DNA of 64,000 nt from Durusdinium trenchii (GCA_963970005.1 CAXAMN010018668.1:696414-760413), one strand, 5' to 3'; positions 41,273 through 53,762 are shown, numbered from the stretch's first letter. Notes: generated by a model not told the origin, from the letters alone. Made by a program: numbers and translations.

Positions 41273-41671
41273 ATGGTAGATCGTACCACTTACGATGCGG
41301 CCAAGACGCCGGATCTTCCCTTGCGACAGATCTTCGGACGACAAAGGGTGCCAGCTGATCTGTGCAAGTTGGTGGCCGACAAGAACTTGTTGACCATCGA
41401 GACCTTTGCCATGTTAGGTGACACGATCGCTGCCATGGAGCAGACTCTGCGCACTCTGGTCGGTGATGTAGCCTTGCTCGGCACTGATGGTCCAGCTCAA
41501 GAGCTCGCTTTGACCACTCTCGCAGCGGTTTGGCGCACTTGCACGACGACGCAGGACCATTTCGCTGCCAGGCGTGCTCGCATGGAAGAAGATCCCAGCA
41601 AGATTCCAGAAATCCCTGGAGAAGACCATGCCGAGTTTCGCGAGGTGTTTGTCGCTCGCTCAAGTTGTTAG
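41273..41671 (+). CDS. Gag-like N-terminal ORF of the DIRS-like element
   Basis: 132 codons of helical, soluble-looking protein (VPADLCKLVADKNLLTIETF, then GDTIAAMEQTL). The coherent sequence moves to another frame around 41650 and goes on to the zinc-finger segment below, so one frameshift separates them. The placement before a zinc finger is usual for Gag regions. The family is not recognised by sequence alone. Confidence 0.5.
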   Translation: MVDRTTYDAAKTPDLPLRQIFGRQRVPADLCKLVADKNLLTIETFAMLGDTIAAMEQTLRTLVGDVALLGTDGPAQELALTTLAAVWRTCTTTQDHFAARRARMEEDPSKIPEIPGEDHAEFREVFVARSSC

Positions 41672-41898
41672 CAAAGCAAGCCAAGCATGGAGCCTCCACA
41701 GCAAGCACAGCCAAACCCGCTCGGGATGAGCGTGTTCCAGCTGCTGAATGGAAGAAGATTACCTCGTTCAAATACAGTGGTCCTCGTCGATTTCCTTTCT
41801 TCAACGGCTCCTTAGGGTGTCGGTTCGGAGATCAGTGCAAGAACAAACATCTGTGCGTTGAGTGCGGCAAGGAGCACTCGTGGCACAGTAATCACTGA
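41672..41898 (+). pseudogene. Gag-like zinc-finger segment
   Basis: A continuation in a different frame with FPFFNGSLGCRFGDQCKNKH and LCVECGKEHSWH: a C-x5-C-x3-H unit followed by C-x2-C-x4-H. This resembles the finger in ORFs of tyrosine-recombinase retroelements. A TGA at 41896 ends it, but the same frame is open again immediately and leads to the methyltransferase-like motif. Confidence 0.55.
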
Positions 41899-42145
41899 AG
41901 ACGATCGGCTCCCCCACGTAGTATGCCTCCGCCGCCTGGGGTTTGGACTCAGGAGGCTGCCCCAGCGTCGCCCCCTTCGGCACCTTTCACTGGATGGTGC
42001 TCTTGGGCGGAGGTGCCAACAGATCCGTTTCAAGTGATTCAAGTGGCGGCTCGCGGGCCTTTCTTTGTCGAGTTCTTTTCAGGTACTGCTCGGTTAACAG
42101 CTGCAGTTCGGAGCTTGGGGCGGAGCTTACTGGCTGAAGCCGTGG
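41899..42145 (+). pseudogene. Pol fragment with methyltransferase motif-I-like segment
   Basis: Same frame as the zinc finger after one in-frame TGA. Pro-rich start, then FFVEFFSGTARLTAAVRSLG, which looks like an S-adenosylmethionine-binding motif I. Coherent sequence is lost soon after, where the reverse transcriptase would be expected, implying a large deletion. Confidence 0.45.
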
Positions 42146-42489
42146 TTGCAAAGCTTGTGCCAATTACTTTTCAAGTCAGTTTGTGTATTTCGCACATTGT
42201 CCACTGGACAATTTGGGGCTTTGCTCGCCAAACTAACTGATGGACTCTATGTTTCCCAGGATTTGCGGGATTGTGATGTGCTCCGTGGATGGAAACTCCA
42301 TTCAGTTTGGAATTGCCCAGTGTCCACTCTGGACAGCGAGCCTTTGAGAACTCCGCGGGTTCGCCAGGGATCGATTAGCTGCGTTTTCTATGATTATTCT
42401 CAGGATATGGTTCCATGCAACCGGGCTTCCACTTGGGCTGCACAGTTTTTTCTTCGCGCAGTTGAGCGCCAAGTCAAAATTCCTCTTCG

Positions 42490-43066
42490 GGTGTTGGAGC
42501 CAGACCGGGGCCAAGCCGCAGCTGATGCATTTGCCACCCAGCATCACGCTGGCATTGGTGGTTGGTGGTGTCCATCGGCTGATGTCAGGAAGTCTGAAGT
42601 GTCGTGGTTCAGTGAGCAGTTGGTTCCAGCATCTTTGCCGGCTTGGCTGTGCGCAAAAGCGACCTTGCAGCAAGATATCGCCTCCTTTGAAGGAGTGGCG
42701 CAGTTGTGCTTGCTTGTTGCACGGACAGGCTGTGAAGATACTCCAGCAGGCTACACTTTGCGCTTGCGTCAGCTGTGTGACAACTCGGGCACTGCTGCTA
42801 GTGCGCGAAAAAAGCTGACTATGCAGGCCCCATGATGTTATGTGCTGCAAGCTATTGGCTTCCACTGCTGTGCCCTGGGCGTCTGTTTAGACCCGCAGCA
42901 CGTTGCTGGAGTGAGAAATGAATGGGCAGATGACTTGAGCCGCAATCGCTTGGAAGGCTTTAATCCACCTCGAAGAGTCCGCATAAATGCGCGGACGTTG
43001 TTGGAGGCTCCTTGGAATGACTTTGGGCAGGGTTGTGGTAACCCACCTGGACAGTTGGGGGCTTGA
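42490..43066 (+). pseudogene. RNase H remnant of DIRS-like element
   Basis: Reads ADAFATQHHAGIGGWW, SWFSEQL, LQQDIASFEGVAQL and LCDNSGTAASARK, then after a single in-frame TGA (42833-42835) HVAGVRNEWADDLSR. These are the ordered landmarks of RNase H that follow reverse transcriptase in DIRS-type and gypsy-type elements. The reverse transcriptase palm itself is not found upstream, so the element is internally deleted. Confidence 0.65.
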
Positions 43067-43080
43067 TCAATTCTTCGATA

Positions 43081-43255
43081 GGGCTGGGAAGGTGGGCCTG
43101 CTGGGCTGCCACCCAGCAGGCCCACCTGGCAGGATTGATCAAGCGTTCTGAGCATTGGAAAATGCTGCTGAGAGTGCAGGTGTTGGTTGTGGTTTGGATC
43201 CACACAATTGGTGGGTTGTGTTAACCTGGGAGTAAGCTAGGTGAATTTGTAGAGG
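43081..43255. repeat. 175-bp direct repeat, copy 1
   Basis: Matches 43626-43800 at 174 of 175 bases (t versus c in gtggtttgg/gtggcttgg). It begins with a perfect hairpin: 15-bp arms at 43091-43105 and 43112-43126 with a 6-base loop. It starts just after the RNase H frame ends, so it may be a terminal or split repeat of the DIRS-like element. Confidence 0.85.
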
Positions 43256-43625
43256 TGTAGGATTCTTATGGGCTTGCGCGTAAGAATACCACTCTCTCTA
43301 ATTCACCCTGGCTGTCGGCCCTGTTGTTGACTTGGTGAGCTTGTTGGGTCAAGTGTCAAGAAGCCCTGAGTGTTTTGTGCCTGGCTTTGCATTTTCGCTT
43401 TATTTCCCTTGTTCAGAAATTCTTTCCCCCCCACCCTCCTCCAAGAAATTCTGAACAACTTCTGGAGAAGCCAGAATCTGTTGAACGCTCTGGTGCAGGG
43501 CCTTTTTGCCAAATGTTCAGGGAGTGTGGTGCTCTCTACAGGAACCCTTGTCCTGCAAGGAAGAATGCAGCTTGTGAATGCAGTGATCAGCATCTCTAGA
43601 GCCCAAGTGCTCTGACCAAAGCCCT

Positions 43626-43800
43626 GGGCTGGGAAGGTGGGCCTGCTGGGCTGCCACCCAGCAGGCCCACCTGGCAGGATTGATCAAGCGTTCTGAGCAT
43701 TGGAAAATGCTGCTGAGAGTGCAGGTGTTGGTTGTGGCTTGGATCCACACAATTGGTGGGTTGTGTTAACCTGGGAGTAAGCTAGGTGAATTTGTAGAGG
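43626..43800. repeat. 175-bp direct repeat, copy 2
   Basis: Second copy, 545 bases downstream; hairpin arms at 43636-43650 and 43657-43671. The hexamer ttcgat flanks the pair (43074-43079 and 43806-43811). Confidence 0.85.
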
Positions 43801-46800
43801 GGTTGTTCGATGGGCCTGGGTATATGTGGTCTGAGTCTGGTTGATCTGCTTGACAGCCTTTTGATTCTGTTGTTTACCGTGCTCTGTTGACTTTCAGTTC
43901 AACTTGTGTTCAGGCGATTAACCTTGTTCAGGCTAAGACCACTCAGAGCAGAGTCTTAAATATGACCGGACTAGCTCCACCCCATGCCTTCGAGCTGTCC
44001 AAAAAGAAGAGAGGCGGACAGCTTGGGATCGATCGAATTTGGGAAGGGAGAGTTCAGATTGCGCGACCGCGCAACAGCTTTTCGAAGTTCGTTGTTTGTT
44101 TTGTTTTGATGCGTCTTCGCGCAGAATGGCCAAGTCTGTGCTGCCTGCTTCCCTTGTCCCAACCAAAGCTGCCTCAGCACTTTCTTCCAAGGAAGGCAAA
44201 GCCAGAACAAAACACGAGGTCTCGTGCCATTCCCCGGCTTGGAGAATTGAACACCTCCATCTCCAGCGCTTCGGCACGGGATTCCTGCTTAGGTCGTGGC
44301 GGCCTTGCCACAGACACGTGCCTGATTCCAACCGACCGAGATGATCACGAGCGACATGTCCGCCGCATGAAGAGGTGCGAACTCGCTGTGGTGATGTCAA
44401 AGTCGGGGGGGTTGATGGCAACGGGTCGACCCAACTCATAGTTCCGGTGGATCTCGCTCGCGCTTGTGGCATTTTCCGAAGACATATAGTAGCTGCGTAG
44501 CTAAGAATCGTTTTTTTCAGCACAGTCCTTTTTGTCCACTCTGAGTTTGAAAGATCGGACAAGTTCCGAATAGCGACGATTGAGTGATCCGCCTGCGAGG
44601 TACATGCAGAAACTCCAGCGGAAACCCAGCGAGCTCATCCAAGCGGTGGAGCGGAAACGCACAGCAGATCCGAACGAGGTGGGCGATCGGCGCATGGTCT
44701 GACAGGTGATGGGTCATCCGGTCTCATGGTGAAAGCCAGTTCATGTACTTGTTGGTCATTTCCTGGCAAACCCTTTGTTGTATTCTTTGGGCATTTGTTG
44801 AGGAAGGCAGAATGCACACCACATGAAACCGACGTCAAAGGTATTGAAATCAGGATCCATCATTTTGTCCAGGGTTTTGCTGCCGAGGAGGAATCATCCA
44901 ATCTCACAGTGAACAGCTTCGTTCGACGACTACGGGATTTACGCCTGCGCGCCCGGCAGACAGTGGACCACCAGTCCAGCGGCTCCTCGTGATGCCTAAG
45001 ATGTGCATGAGGGGTCACGAGCAAAAGGCAAGCCACAGGAAACCAACGAGGTTGAGTTCTTGTTCATGTCGGAACCAAAATAAAGAGTGACTCTTTATCG
45101 CAAGCATTACTATATAGAACTTGTGGAGTTCAAAAGCTCAAGCACAAGCCTGCCTTTTCCAGTGATACTCGTTTCAGTCAAATAAGCCGAACACCCCCTT
45201 GTGACGTCATGTGCTATTTTCCTGCTGCTGCTGTCGGGTTGGGATCATGAGACTGCTGCGAAAGCTGCAGTTGGAAGAATTGGCTTGGGCTGACAGCCCT
45301 TTCTGTAATTCTTGAGAGTGGAGAGGATTGCAACATATTGAGATTGACCAGTGACCAGCGTGCTTATTTGCGAATGAGCCGTTTTCAAAAAGGTTTCAAC
45401 ACCGTTCAACGTCTATTTCATAGATTATCTTCCTCCATATCCTCCAAGTGTTGCCTTGCATATATCTGAATATATCACATTGCCATTTCCCCATCAACTG
45501 CTTCAACAAGTCTCTGCTATATAGTCCCTTTTTGTCCATGGCTACAGGATGCCATAGGGTGCCCAAGGAAGTGTGCTCAAAAGTTCACATACATGATCAT
45601 ACATGTATAGTATAGCTGCGAGTTCTACTACTACCATCGAAGAGGACTATGTTTGGCTGATTGTCGAAGTGTATATCGCCAGCAAGAATCTCAGAAGCCG
45701 AACCGCCGGGCGGACCAATTCCCGTGGTTTTCAGATCTTGCGGTGTTCCAAAGTGGTGAAATATTTAAAGACGTTGCCTGGCCTGGAGATGTAGTTTTGG
45801 ACCTCAAATTCTGGAAATGCGATCGTTGGTCAGTTTCTTGCCAAGCTTCCTTGTGTCGGTGTTGGTTCTCTTTTTGGCGAAGTGTGAGCATCAGAAAGGC
45901 ACTCCGTTTGACATATCCACAGTCCTCCGTGCGGAGGATGAACAAATTCGATACTCGTAGATACTCATGAAATCAACCATGACTTCCGACTGACCAAAAC
46001 ATGGAGTCGTTGGTCAGTTGTTTGCAGAGTTGGACAGAGCACCTGTGACTCATCCACTGAACAGGATGATTTTCCTGAGACCTGAAGCTGAGAATGAGTG
46101 CATAATCCCTGGTGCACCCGAAGCTAGTAGGCACACGGGAGTTATCTAAACGAATTGGACACCCAGGTTGCACTCACTCACAGTGAATGCAGCATAGCTG
46201 CAATTTTGCGTCTCATGCAACTACCGGCTAAACTTCGGGTCAGCAGCATCCCGCAGATTTAGTCTCACTGGCGAGGTTCAATTCAAACAGGGAACGCGCA
46301 ATGTGGCCGAATCGTTGCCTAGAAAATCGTTGCCTAGACAAATTGTTTTTATTGTGGTGGTCGGTGTCAGGAAACAAGGCATCATGGGAAGGTTTCTCTG
46401 TTTAAGCTGTGGCTTGCCGACGAAAAGGACGATCGCAAGATCTCGTTTTGCTTTTGTCCTTTCCTCCGATTCAAGAGCGGGCGCAGATCACCGGAAACCG
46501 CAAATCACAGGAATACTGACCAGGAACCAGGAATCATGGAGACCAAGAGATTCTGTCGATGTCACCCCGCCGACCAACATCGATTTGAATGCAAAACAGA
46601 TGAACTCGAAACAGATCACTGGTCACCAAGAATGAGGACATATGAGGACGATGCCTGATGTACAAAACATTACAAACCCTTTAACAGCCCCGAAGCGGAC
46701 GTATGACACAGTGTAGCTGTGGCTACTTTGTTCACTGAACATCATGCAACTACTGTAGGAACAATCCTGAAACGATTTCTGTCTCTCGGTGTCCGAAGCG

Positions 46801-46875
46801 TTACAATCTCCGGTCCTCCATGACTTCCCCTTGTGAGGTTTCGTTGTGGTTTGAAACTTCGGCAGAATAGTGTCT

Positions 46876-46998
46876 GCTACTACTACTACTACTACTACTA
46901 CTACGACTACCACTACCAGGGTTACCACTACCACTACCACTAGTACTAGCAGCACTACTACTACTACTACTCCTACTCCTACTCCTACTCCTACTCCT
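46876..46998. repeat. ACT/ACC trinucleotide repeat
   Basis: Runs of tac, cac and ctc triplets; the Thr-rich and Ser/Arg-rich open frames through it are repeat translation. Confidence 0.9.
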
Positions 46999-47044
46999 CA
47001 TCGTCACTTTGGAGAGTTGTCCTTGCAGATGAGCTGCAACACTT

Positions 47045-47420
47045 GCCTGGGGAACAGAGTCAAGTTCAGAAACTGGCCCGGGTTCAGAATTGGGCGGGTC
47101 CAGAATCTACTGGTTTTGTCGGTTTCAGAAACTACTTCTGGTGGGCTTAGAAACTATGCATTCAGAAACTATGGGGTGGGAGGGGTGGGGGGGAGAGGGG
47201 TGGAGGGTTAATGATGTTCATTTGGATGGTGCTTCGGAGATGATGCCACATGCTCGTGTGCTGCTAAGTTTCCGAAACCCACGCTTTCAGTTTTCCCACC
47301 TTTCCCGAGTTTCTCAACCTCACGTTTCTACTTTTCGAACCCAGCTTTCTAGCTTCCGAACCCCACGTTTTGGTTTCCAAACTCCAGTTTGCAAACCCCA
47401 CGTTTCCAGTTTCCGAACCT
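47045..47420. repeat. Degenerate tandem region with opposed halves
   Basis: The left half repeats ttcagaaact-type words; the right half repeats tttccgaaccccacg-type words, roughly the reverse complement theme. Units are 15-30 bp and diverged. Confidence 0.5.
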
Positions 47421-49058
47421 AACGCCGACCTTTTACCTTTGGCTAGATTTACCTTACCCTCTTGCGAAAGTTGAGATTCGCAAGCAGGACCAGACAAAAG
47501 TCTGGCATTGGTTTCACCCAGTTTGAAGTGGTGCAAGTGAATGCAGGCTGACGCATGAGAATGCGAAGAGTTGCAATGCTGGAAGGGTTGGTTGTGGTTG
47601 ACTGAGTTTCTCCGCACTTTTCGTTGAGGGTCATCGCAGCCACGGCCTGAACCACGAGGTCACCAGATCAACTCTTCCTGCAGTAAACAGTTTTCTTTAG
47701 GTCCAGACCGAGGAGCCCTTTATGCTGGGCAACAGGTCGGCTGGAGGCCGTCATCTATTTTAAAAAGGACGATCATGGATGATCATGGTTGGTTTGTGGT
47801 CATTCACATCAGTGCTTAGTTTTTTAGGTCTATAAGATGAAAGAAGGCCCTGGCCGTTGGCGACTCCGAAGTGTTTAATGGTCTCGATTCTCGAAGCAAT
47901 TCCCGTGCTCTCGACCCTCGGATTTTGTGCTGGCAATTCAATTGACGATCAGAAAGATTTTCAGAGTGCCGTGACCCTGAGGTCCATACAGCAGTGGGGG
48001 GATCTAGCTGCTAGGGCAAACAACAAGAAAAGCATTTCGTGGCCAGAAGAAGTGCCGCGAGACGTCCGGGTCGGTCAGCTGTGGAATGATGCCCTAAGAA
48101 GGTCTGTAATTTGAGGCTGTTGGAGAGCAGAAGGCCGCTTAAGTGTTGTCCCTCAAAAATCCTCTGAAGCAAAGATGGTGAACAATGGTGATCATTTGGA
48201 TCCGAATCCAATTGCTTGGATCTCAGGCAATTCGATGAAATAGCTCTTGATCGAATGGCACTTATTGTGTTCGGAGCACTCGCTCGGATGACAAACGTTA
48301 GTGCTCGCATCGGAGTGGCGCGAGTACCATGGCTGCTTCTTACTGAGTACCTATGCCAGAGGGTGGGCGGTCTTCTAGTTGACTACAAGTCTCAAATCTC
48401 AAATATGTATTATATGAACACACACACGCGTGATTATGATTATGTGAACAGGTTTCTTCTCTCTTGCAGGTTTCAGATGCAACCATGGTGTTGGCACAAA
48501 ACACTACAGCACCTTCAGGAGCGACCCACCCTGCTACTCACTCTTTGCTTGTCTTCCCTGCTCTGAAAGCTTCTGGCTGAAGAGTCTGCCAGATCAGATC
48601 TTCTATCCGAACCATATCTTTAAGGCTCACTCTGCTTTCGGACATGGCTTTAGCAAATTTTAGCAATGTTTTTTGCCTCCACTGGTGCAGGAGAGGGGCT
48701 ACTGGGTCTTGTGGATGACAACACCAAGGCCCGAGGCTGCTGCAAACATTCATCAAACAAATCAATACTCAATGGGAGGAACCAGCGGCCTGGCTACGTG
48801 GCTTCTTCAGGAAGAAGAACAAGGATTGTACGTCTTTCGGACATGGCCATTTTATTCTTATTGCCGTCGGCCACTCCAGGATAACACGGGACGCAGCATC
48901 ATGACGAGTCTCTGGGACGCACATCAAGAGGCAGGTGTGATGCGGGCGCCGGGACACGGTGCGGGCGCCGTGGCCTGGCTGGGTGGCTGGCGCCACCCTG
49001 ATCGCGTTGTCGGCGAAATACAAAAAGAGCAATAAGAAAAGAACACATTGCGACCGCA

Positions 49059-49376
49059 CAGGGGGGCCACACTAAATCTCCGTTGACCTCAACTGGGTCA
49101 ACTGGAGTCAACTGGGTCCAGAGATTTAGCGCGGCCCCCTGGTCAACTGGGTTCACCACGACGACAACGACTACTACAACTACTGCTACTACTAAGTGTC
49201 GACTGGGTCAACTGGGTTCAACTGGGTCTGAAGCCCCGTGGTCAACTAGGTCAACTAGTGTCAACTGGGATCAACTGGGTCAACTGGGCTCAACCGGGTC
49301 AACTGGGTCCACCACCTCAACTGGGTCAACTGGGGTCAACTGGGTCAACTGGGACCACAGATTTAGCGGCCCCCTG
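49059..49376. repeat. tcaactggg minisatellite with inverted arms
   Basis: Many 9-10 bp tcaactgggt units. The left part is bracketed by inverted arms (caggggggcc...ctaaatctc at 49059-49080; gagatttag...ggccccctg at 49121-49141), and the right arm word recurs at 49359-49376. Confidence 0.8.
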
Positions 49377-49776
49377 TGCCGACGCACCACACCAAGTCGA
49401 GTTTCTGGGTCGAAAGGAAAATAAGCAGAAAAAAAGCAGAAAATAAGCGGAAAATAAACAAAACGCACAAAGAACCACACAATAAACTAGAAAACATCCA
49501 AACAAACACATTTTTCTTTTCAGATTCATGAACCCCGTGGCTCGGCCAGGTTCCGCAGACCTACCGCTTAGAATTGGGGCTGCCGAGGCGGTGGATGGGT
49601 CCAGGAAGGGTTGGATTATATATATATATATGTATACTGTATTTATTTTTGTCTTTTCTATTTTAAAGTGGTGGTAGGCCGGTAGGAGGTAGGTGAGGGA
49701 GTAGGTAATTGGTAGCTAGAGGTATGTAGCTAGTAGAAGCTAGGTAGCTACTACCTGCAAGTAAGCTACTACGTAT

Positions 49777-49893
49777 GGACGCAGGATAGCTCACGCTTCT
49801 TCAAGGAAGCTCCCCCGACCGCCCTAAAGGCGGCGGTGGAAACTTCCTTGAAGAAGTGCTCGCACTAATGATTTGGTTTCTAGATCTTTAGGA
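49777..49893. repeat. Dispersed long-hairpin repeat, copy 2
   Basis: Homologous to 7358-7468. Arms at 49794-49809 and 49843-49858 pair over 16 bases with one G-T. The spacer differs from copy 1 but again folds (accgcc with ggcggt). Confidence 0.6.
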
Positions 49894-50781
49894 CAACTTA
49901 AGCGTTAGAGTCAATCCATCGCAATTCCAACCACGACATGCTATAGAGTGGAATCTAATTGAACTGGCCTCTTCACCTCACAGCTTGCAACATGGAGATT
50001 GTGATCTGGCCAACCCAGTTCCTTCCAGCATGTCCCTTCGCGCCAGTCCCCAGCTGCTGGTTGGCGTTCCCAGCAGCGATTCGTCTCTCTCAGGGCCCAG
50101 TGATGCCAGGGCACCAAGAAGATTGTGCTTACGTGATGTTTGCATCCTTTTTGTGCTGTGAAGACTGAACAGGTAATTATCCTGAACCTAGTAGGCAGGG
50201 TCCCATTGGCCCCTGGTGGGAATTGTTAAGCCACGCTCATTTTTGCAAAGATCCACTCTCCTACAGCTGCCAGCTGCACTTTTGCCGTCTCAGATCACAT
50301 TCCTGGGGCCTACATTGACGCGACTTGTGCCTAACTGGTCCGAGACTCATGAACTTGTTTCCCGATGCGCACCTCTTGTGCTTCCTGCCTTAGGTGATTT
50401 GGTTTGTTCATGTGCGCCTTCGTTCTATTTTGCTTTCCTGTGAAGGTATGTTTCCATGAGAGCCATTGGTTTGAGCTACGGAAAGGCAGGATGGAGATAG
50501 GATAGGGCTGTAGCATGCTTTCGCATTCTGTTCATCTATGTTTGTTTCACAGGAGGTTGTTTGTTGAGGATAACCCGTCTTTGCGGATGAGCTTTGATTT
50601 CAACTCCGCGTGGGACCGAGTGTTCGTCTATAAGTTATTCTTGTACTTTCTGATGAGTCGTACCGTACCATGCACAAACGAGCACTTTCATGTGCTCTAC
50701 TGTAAACGACTTCAAGGCAAACCAACAGCAGGAGAACATCCAACTGTTTCATCGTGGTTTTTCATCGTGGTTCAATTTCAG

Positions 50782-50925
50782 GGATTGCTCAAGCTCCTTT
50801 TCCTACTCACGGTGCACCGACGCCCGCGCATGGCCACCAAGGAATTTGCCTTCGGAGCAGCCGCTTTGCTGGACTCAGGCTGGAGGTTTATAATGAAAGG
50901 GCTTGACCCAAGCATGCTCACAAAG
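50782..50925 (+). CDS. Candidate internal exon
   Basis: An open frame between atttcag (ends 50781) and aag/gtgatg (50926). The translation starts with a hydrophobic GLLKLLFLLTV run and continues KEFAFGAAALLDSGWRFIMKGLDP. It is protein-like but unrecognised; the frame also remains open upstream. Confidence 0.22.
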
Positions 50926-51323
50926 GTGATGAGTCTTGCTTACCCTTGCCCGTCCTACCATTCGCGTGTCCTGGGAATATTTCCGAAGGTGGAACATTTA
51001 TGCAGATGATGTCAGTTACTTCTTTCAAAGCAGAGTACACCCATTATACATTATCCGTTAGAGTTTGCCAGGTGCCACAGCCATTAGGGTTGGCCAGGTT
51101 CCCAACTGCTCGACTTGTCTTTCTGGGCTTGATGCAGATAGGGCAGGGAAATCTCAACATTAGCTGCATTGAGACTAGCAAACCCGGGATTAGGTGCCTT
51201 GAATGTAGAACATTGTTAGGAATTGCTAGACTATAGACAGCTCGGCTTCTGTCTCACCTCTTTCCTTGTTTCAAGATCCGGCAACACAAGTAGTGATGTG
51301 ACCGATGCATGAATGAAGGCTAT

Positions 51324-51374
51324 GCATGTATGTATGTATGTATGTATGTATGTATGTATGTATGTATGTATGCA
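51324..51374. repeat. GTAT tetranucleotide repeat
   Basis: About twelve gtat units followed by a ta tract to about 51400. Confidence 0.9.
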
Positions 51375-53762
51375 TATCTATCTATATATATATATATTTG
51401 CCCATGGTACCTTTCCAAGGATGTCCCCTTGGCTCAAGCAGTGCCTAGGTTCTGGCATTTGGGAGCGAATCATGCTGGGCATGCCCAATGGCTTTGGACT
51501 CAGTGGAACCTTGGTAAGAACAGTGCAGAGCAGCAGCTTCGCCTAATGCCCCTGTCGTCAAGGTTGCCGGCAAGGCAAACAGGGCGAGATCGGCTGCCCA
51601 TGCAAGGACTCTTTCCATGCAGAAATATGCTTTGCAAAATTGACTATTGTTGCACTGTGAACAGGAAGAGCTTCCGACCATCTCAATGAGTCTGGAGGCG
51701 GGACATTGGTCAAACGTGAGGTGTTTCATCCATTTTTAGCTGATCCATACCGATTGGCCATGGCCACGCTGCTACGCCCGGCTCTTCCTCAGACTATGGC
51801 CACCTTCCGAATCTTGGGCCTGGACAGTGGGGCCGACATCATCGTCTGCATCCCTCCAAGTGCTTATGCCAGGATCCCGGCGCTTTGACCTCCGACCTTC
51901 TCTTCCCTGGTTTCGCTCAGCTTCTAAGGTCACACAAAGCAATAAATCCAAAGATTGGTGCGAGTTGGCCATTGTGAACGCTGGGGAGTTTGCGGCCTAA
52001 TGATAGAATTTCTGCCAGTTGTTCAGTAGTTTTGCCCGGTTAATATTCGCACGGCACACGACGGTCAGCACAAGACCGCTTTTCAAGATTTGTGGGCTAA
52101 TTGGCCTTTGTGACACTGCTTGCGACCGAGGCACCATACAATGTGGGGGTTGGAGGTGCACGATTTCATACGATTTCTTTTTCGAGCAAACAGACTGGCC
52201 ATCTTCGCCGTCATAGAAAAGAAGGGAAAAACGGAACGCGATGAGAATGATAGGTCTAAAATGGTCTAAAGGTTAAATAAGAGAAAGACAAGCAAGAAAG
52301 AAACACAAGGTAAGGACGTAAGACCTTCAAACATTTCTATAAACAAGACCTTTCTTGTTTGTAGCAAGGTCCTTTGAAAGATCAGCCTCCCAACACAGCC
52401 GACGCTGACAGCTCAGGCAGTTGTACTTGGACTTCCTTTCTTCAGGCGGGTGGTCAGGTGGTGAGTGAGGCAATAACTGATCCATGGGATCAAGATTGTC
52501 AAATTTGATTTACACTAACCATCAGTCGTTTCTTCCTAGGTGGTTGGGGTCTACAACGTAGAGTTGATGGCTTCAGCGACAATTTTTTGTGCTTTGGGTA
52601 CTTGGTCCCATATGGGACAAAAAAGACATCTCACGTCTCATGCTCAGTGTTGGACAGCTGCTGTTGTGCGGGTAGGTCTGCTAGTGTCGTCTTCGATGCT
52701 GGCAATCGCGTGGTTGGGGTGGAGCCTGTTCAAAGGAGGGGATGTGACGAAACCAGCTTATTGACTTGTTGTGTGACATTGAATGTTAAAGCCTTTTCAA
52801 GCATAATATGCTTAGTTGACGACATTTCTTTCAATAGCTTAGTTGACGCAGCCAGCTCTGGCAAGCTTCCTTTGAGTTTTCATCAGCCAAGCCTTATTCC
52901 TGAACATGGTGTGCATTGGTTGCACTTGGGAAGATACATGCGGACAATACTCCTACTGACACAACAAGTTCCTGGAGACTTGGAGTTTGTACATTTCTCC
53001 TTTCGGTGTGGCAAAACCTGAGTACATAAAATGACTACTATATAGTAGCAACAAGCTAGTAGGTTGGAGGCCATGCAACATGATTTCTACTTCCAGCGAT
53101 GTCCAGGAGAGACTCCTCGAAGGCTAGGCGTTCGGTGGAAGCGGGGAGCGAAGTTGGCAGCCAGTTTGGGAACCAGTTTTTGCTTGTCTCCTCCTCCTCC
53201 TCCTCCTCTGCCAAACATATTATATGTTTTCGTGTTGACAAGAAAACGATAGCAAAACTTGAAGACCACTCACTTTTCCTCGAGGAAAGAAAAGGGCTTG
53301 CTACATGCCAATGCCACAACAGATCAAAACAGATCCTTTCAGCACAGAGAGTTGAGTGGTCACAGATGGACGGACTTGGAGGCCATGTGCAGTGACCCAA
53401 AGAACTGGTCTGCACCTGAAGGGAGGTCATGGGTGGCTGGTGGCTGTACGGAACGTTTCAATTAGGTCGCGTCAAAGGCCTGTCCCCATGGTCCCATGGA
53501 ACAGTCCCTGACACGAAACGCGCGGCCGGGTATTTGGAGCTGAATTTTGCCAGGATGAACGCACGCTCTTGAAGCCAACAGCCAACAAAGTGAAACTCTG
53601 AAGAACTTGACATCAAAGAGTTTGACCGTGTCAGGTCATTCATTTTTTTGCATCTCTATAGTTAGTGCTGCTGGTCTTGTTTCGCGAGTGTTGTGGCGCT
53701 TGGATGAATTCAAGCTTGGATCTAGTGATCTAGTCCCTGAGGAGGGTTGAACTGAGTTGAAC

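Larger units (their letters stand above)
43810..53750. other. Repeat-rich region without confident genes
   Basis: Short overlapping frames only. Contains trinucleotide and tetranucleotide microsatellites, a degenerate tandem region, a tcaactggg minisatellite, hairpin repeat copy 2 and one exon candidate (50782-50925), each listed. A TA tract lies near 49618-49632. Confidence 0.5.

Noticed and set aside
41896..42835. TGA recoding suggested by in-frame TGAs in the DIRS-like element
   Set aside because: The region also has frameshifts and a missing reverse transcriptase, so ordinary decay is the simpler explanation.
51430..51439. ttggctcaag match to the spliced leader
   Set aside because: Only ten bases, inside an otherwise ordinary sequence, with no ORF immediately downstream; chance is likely.
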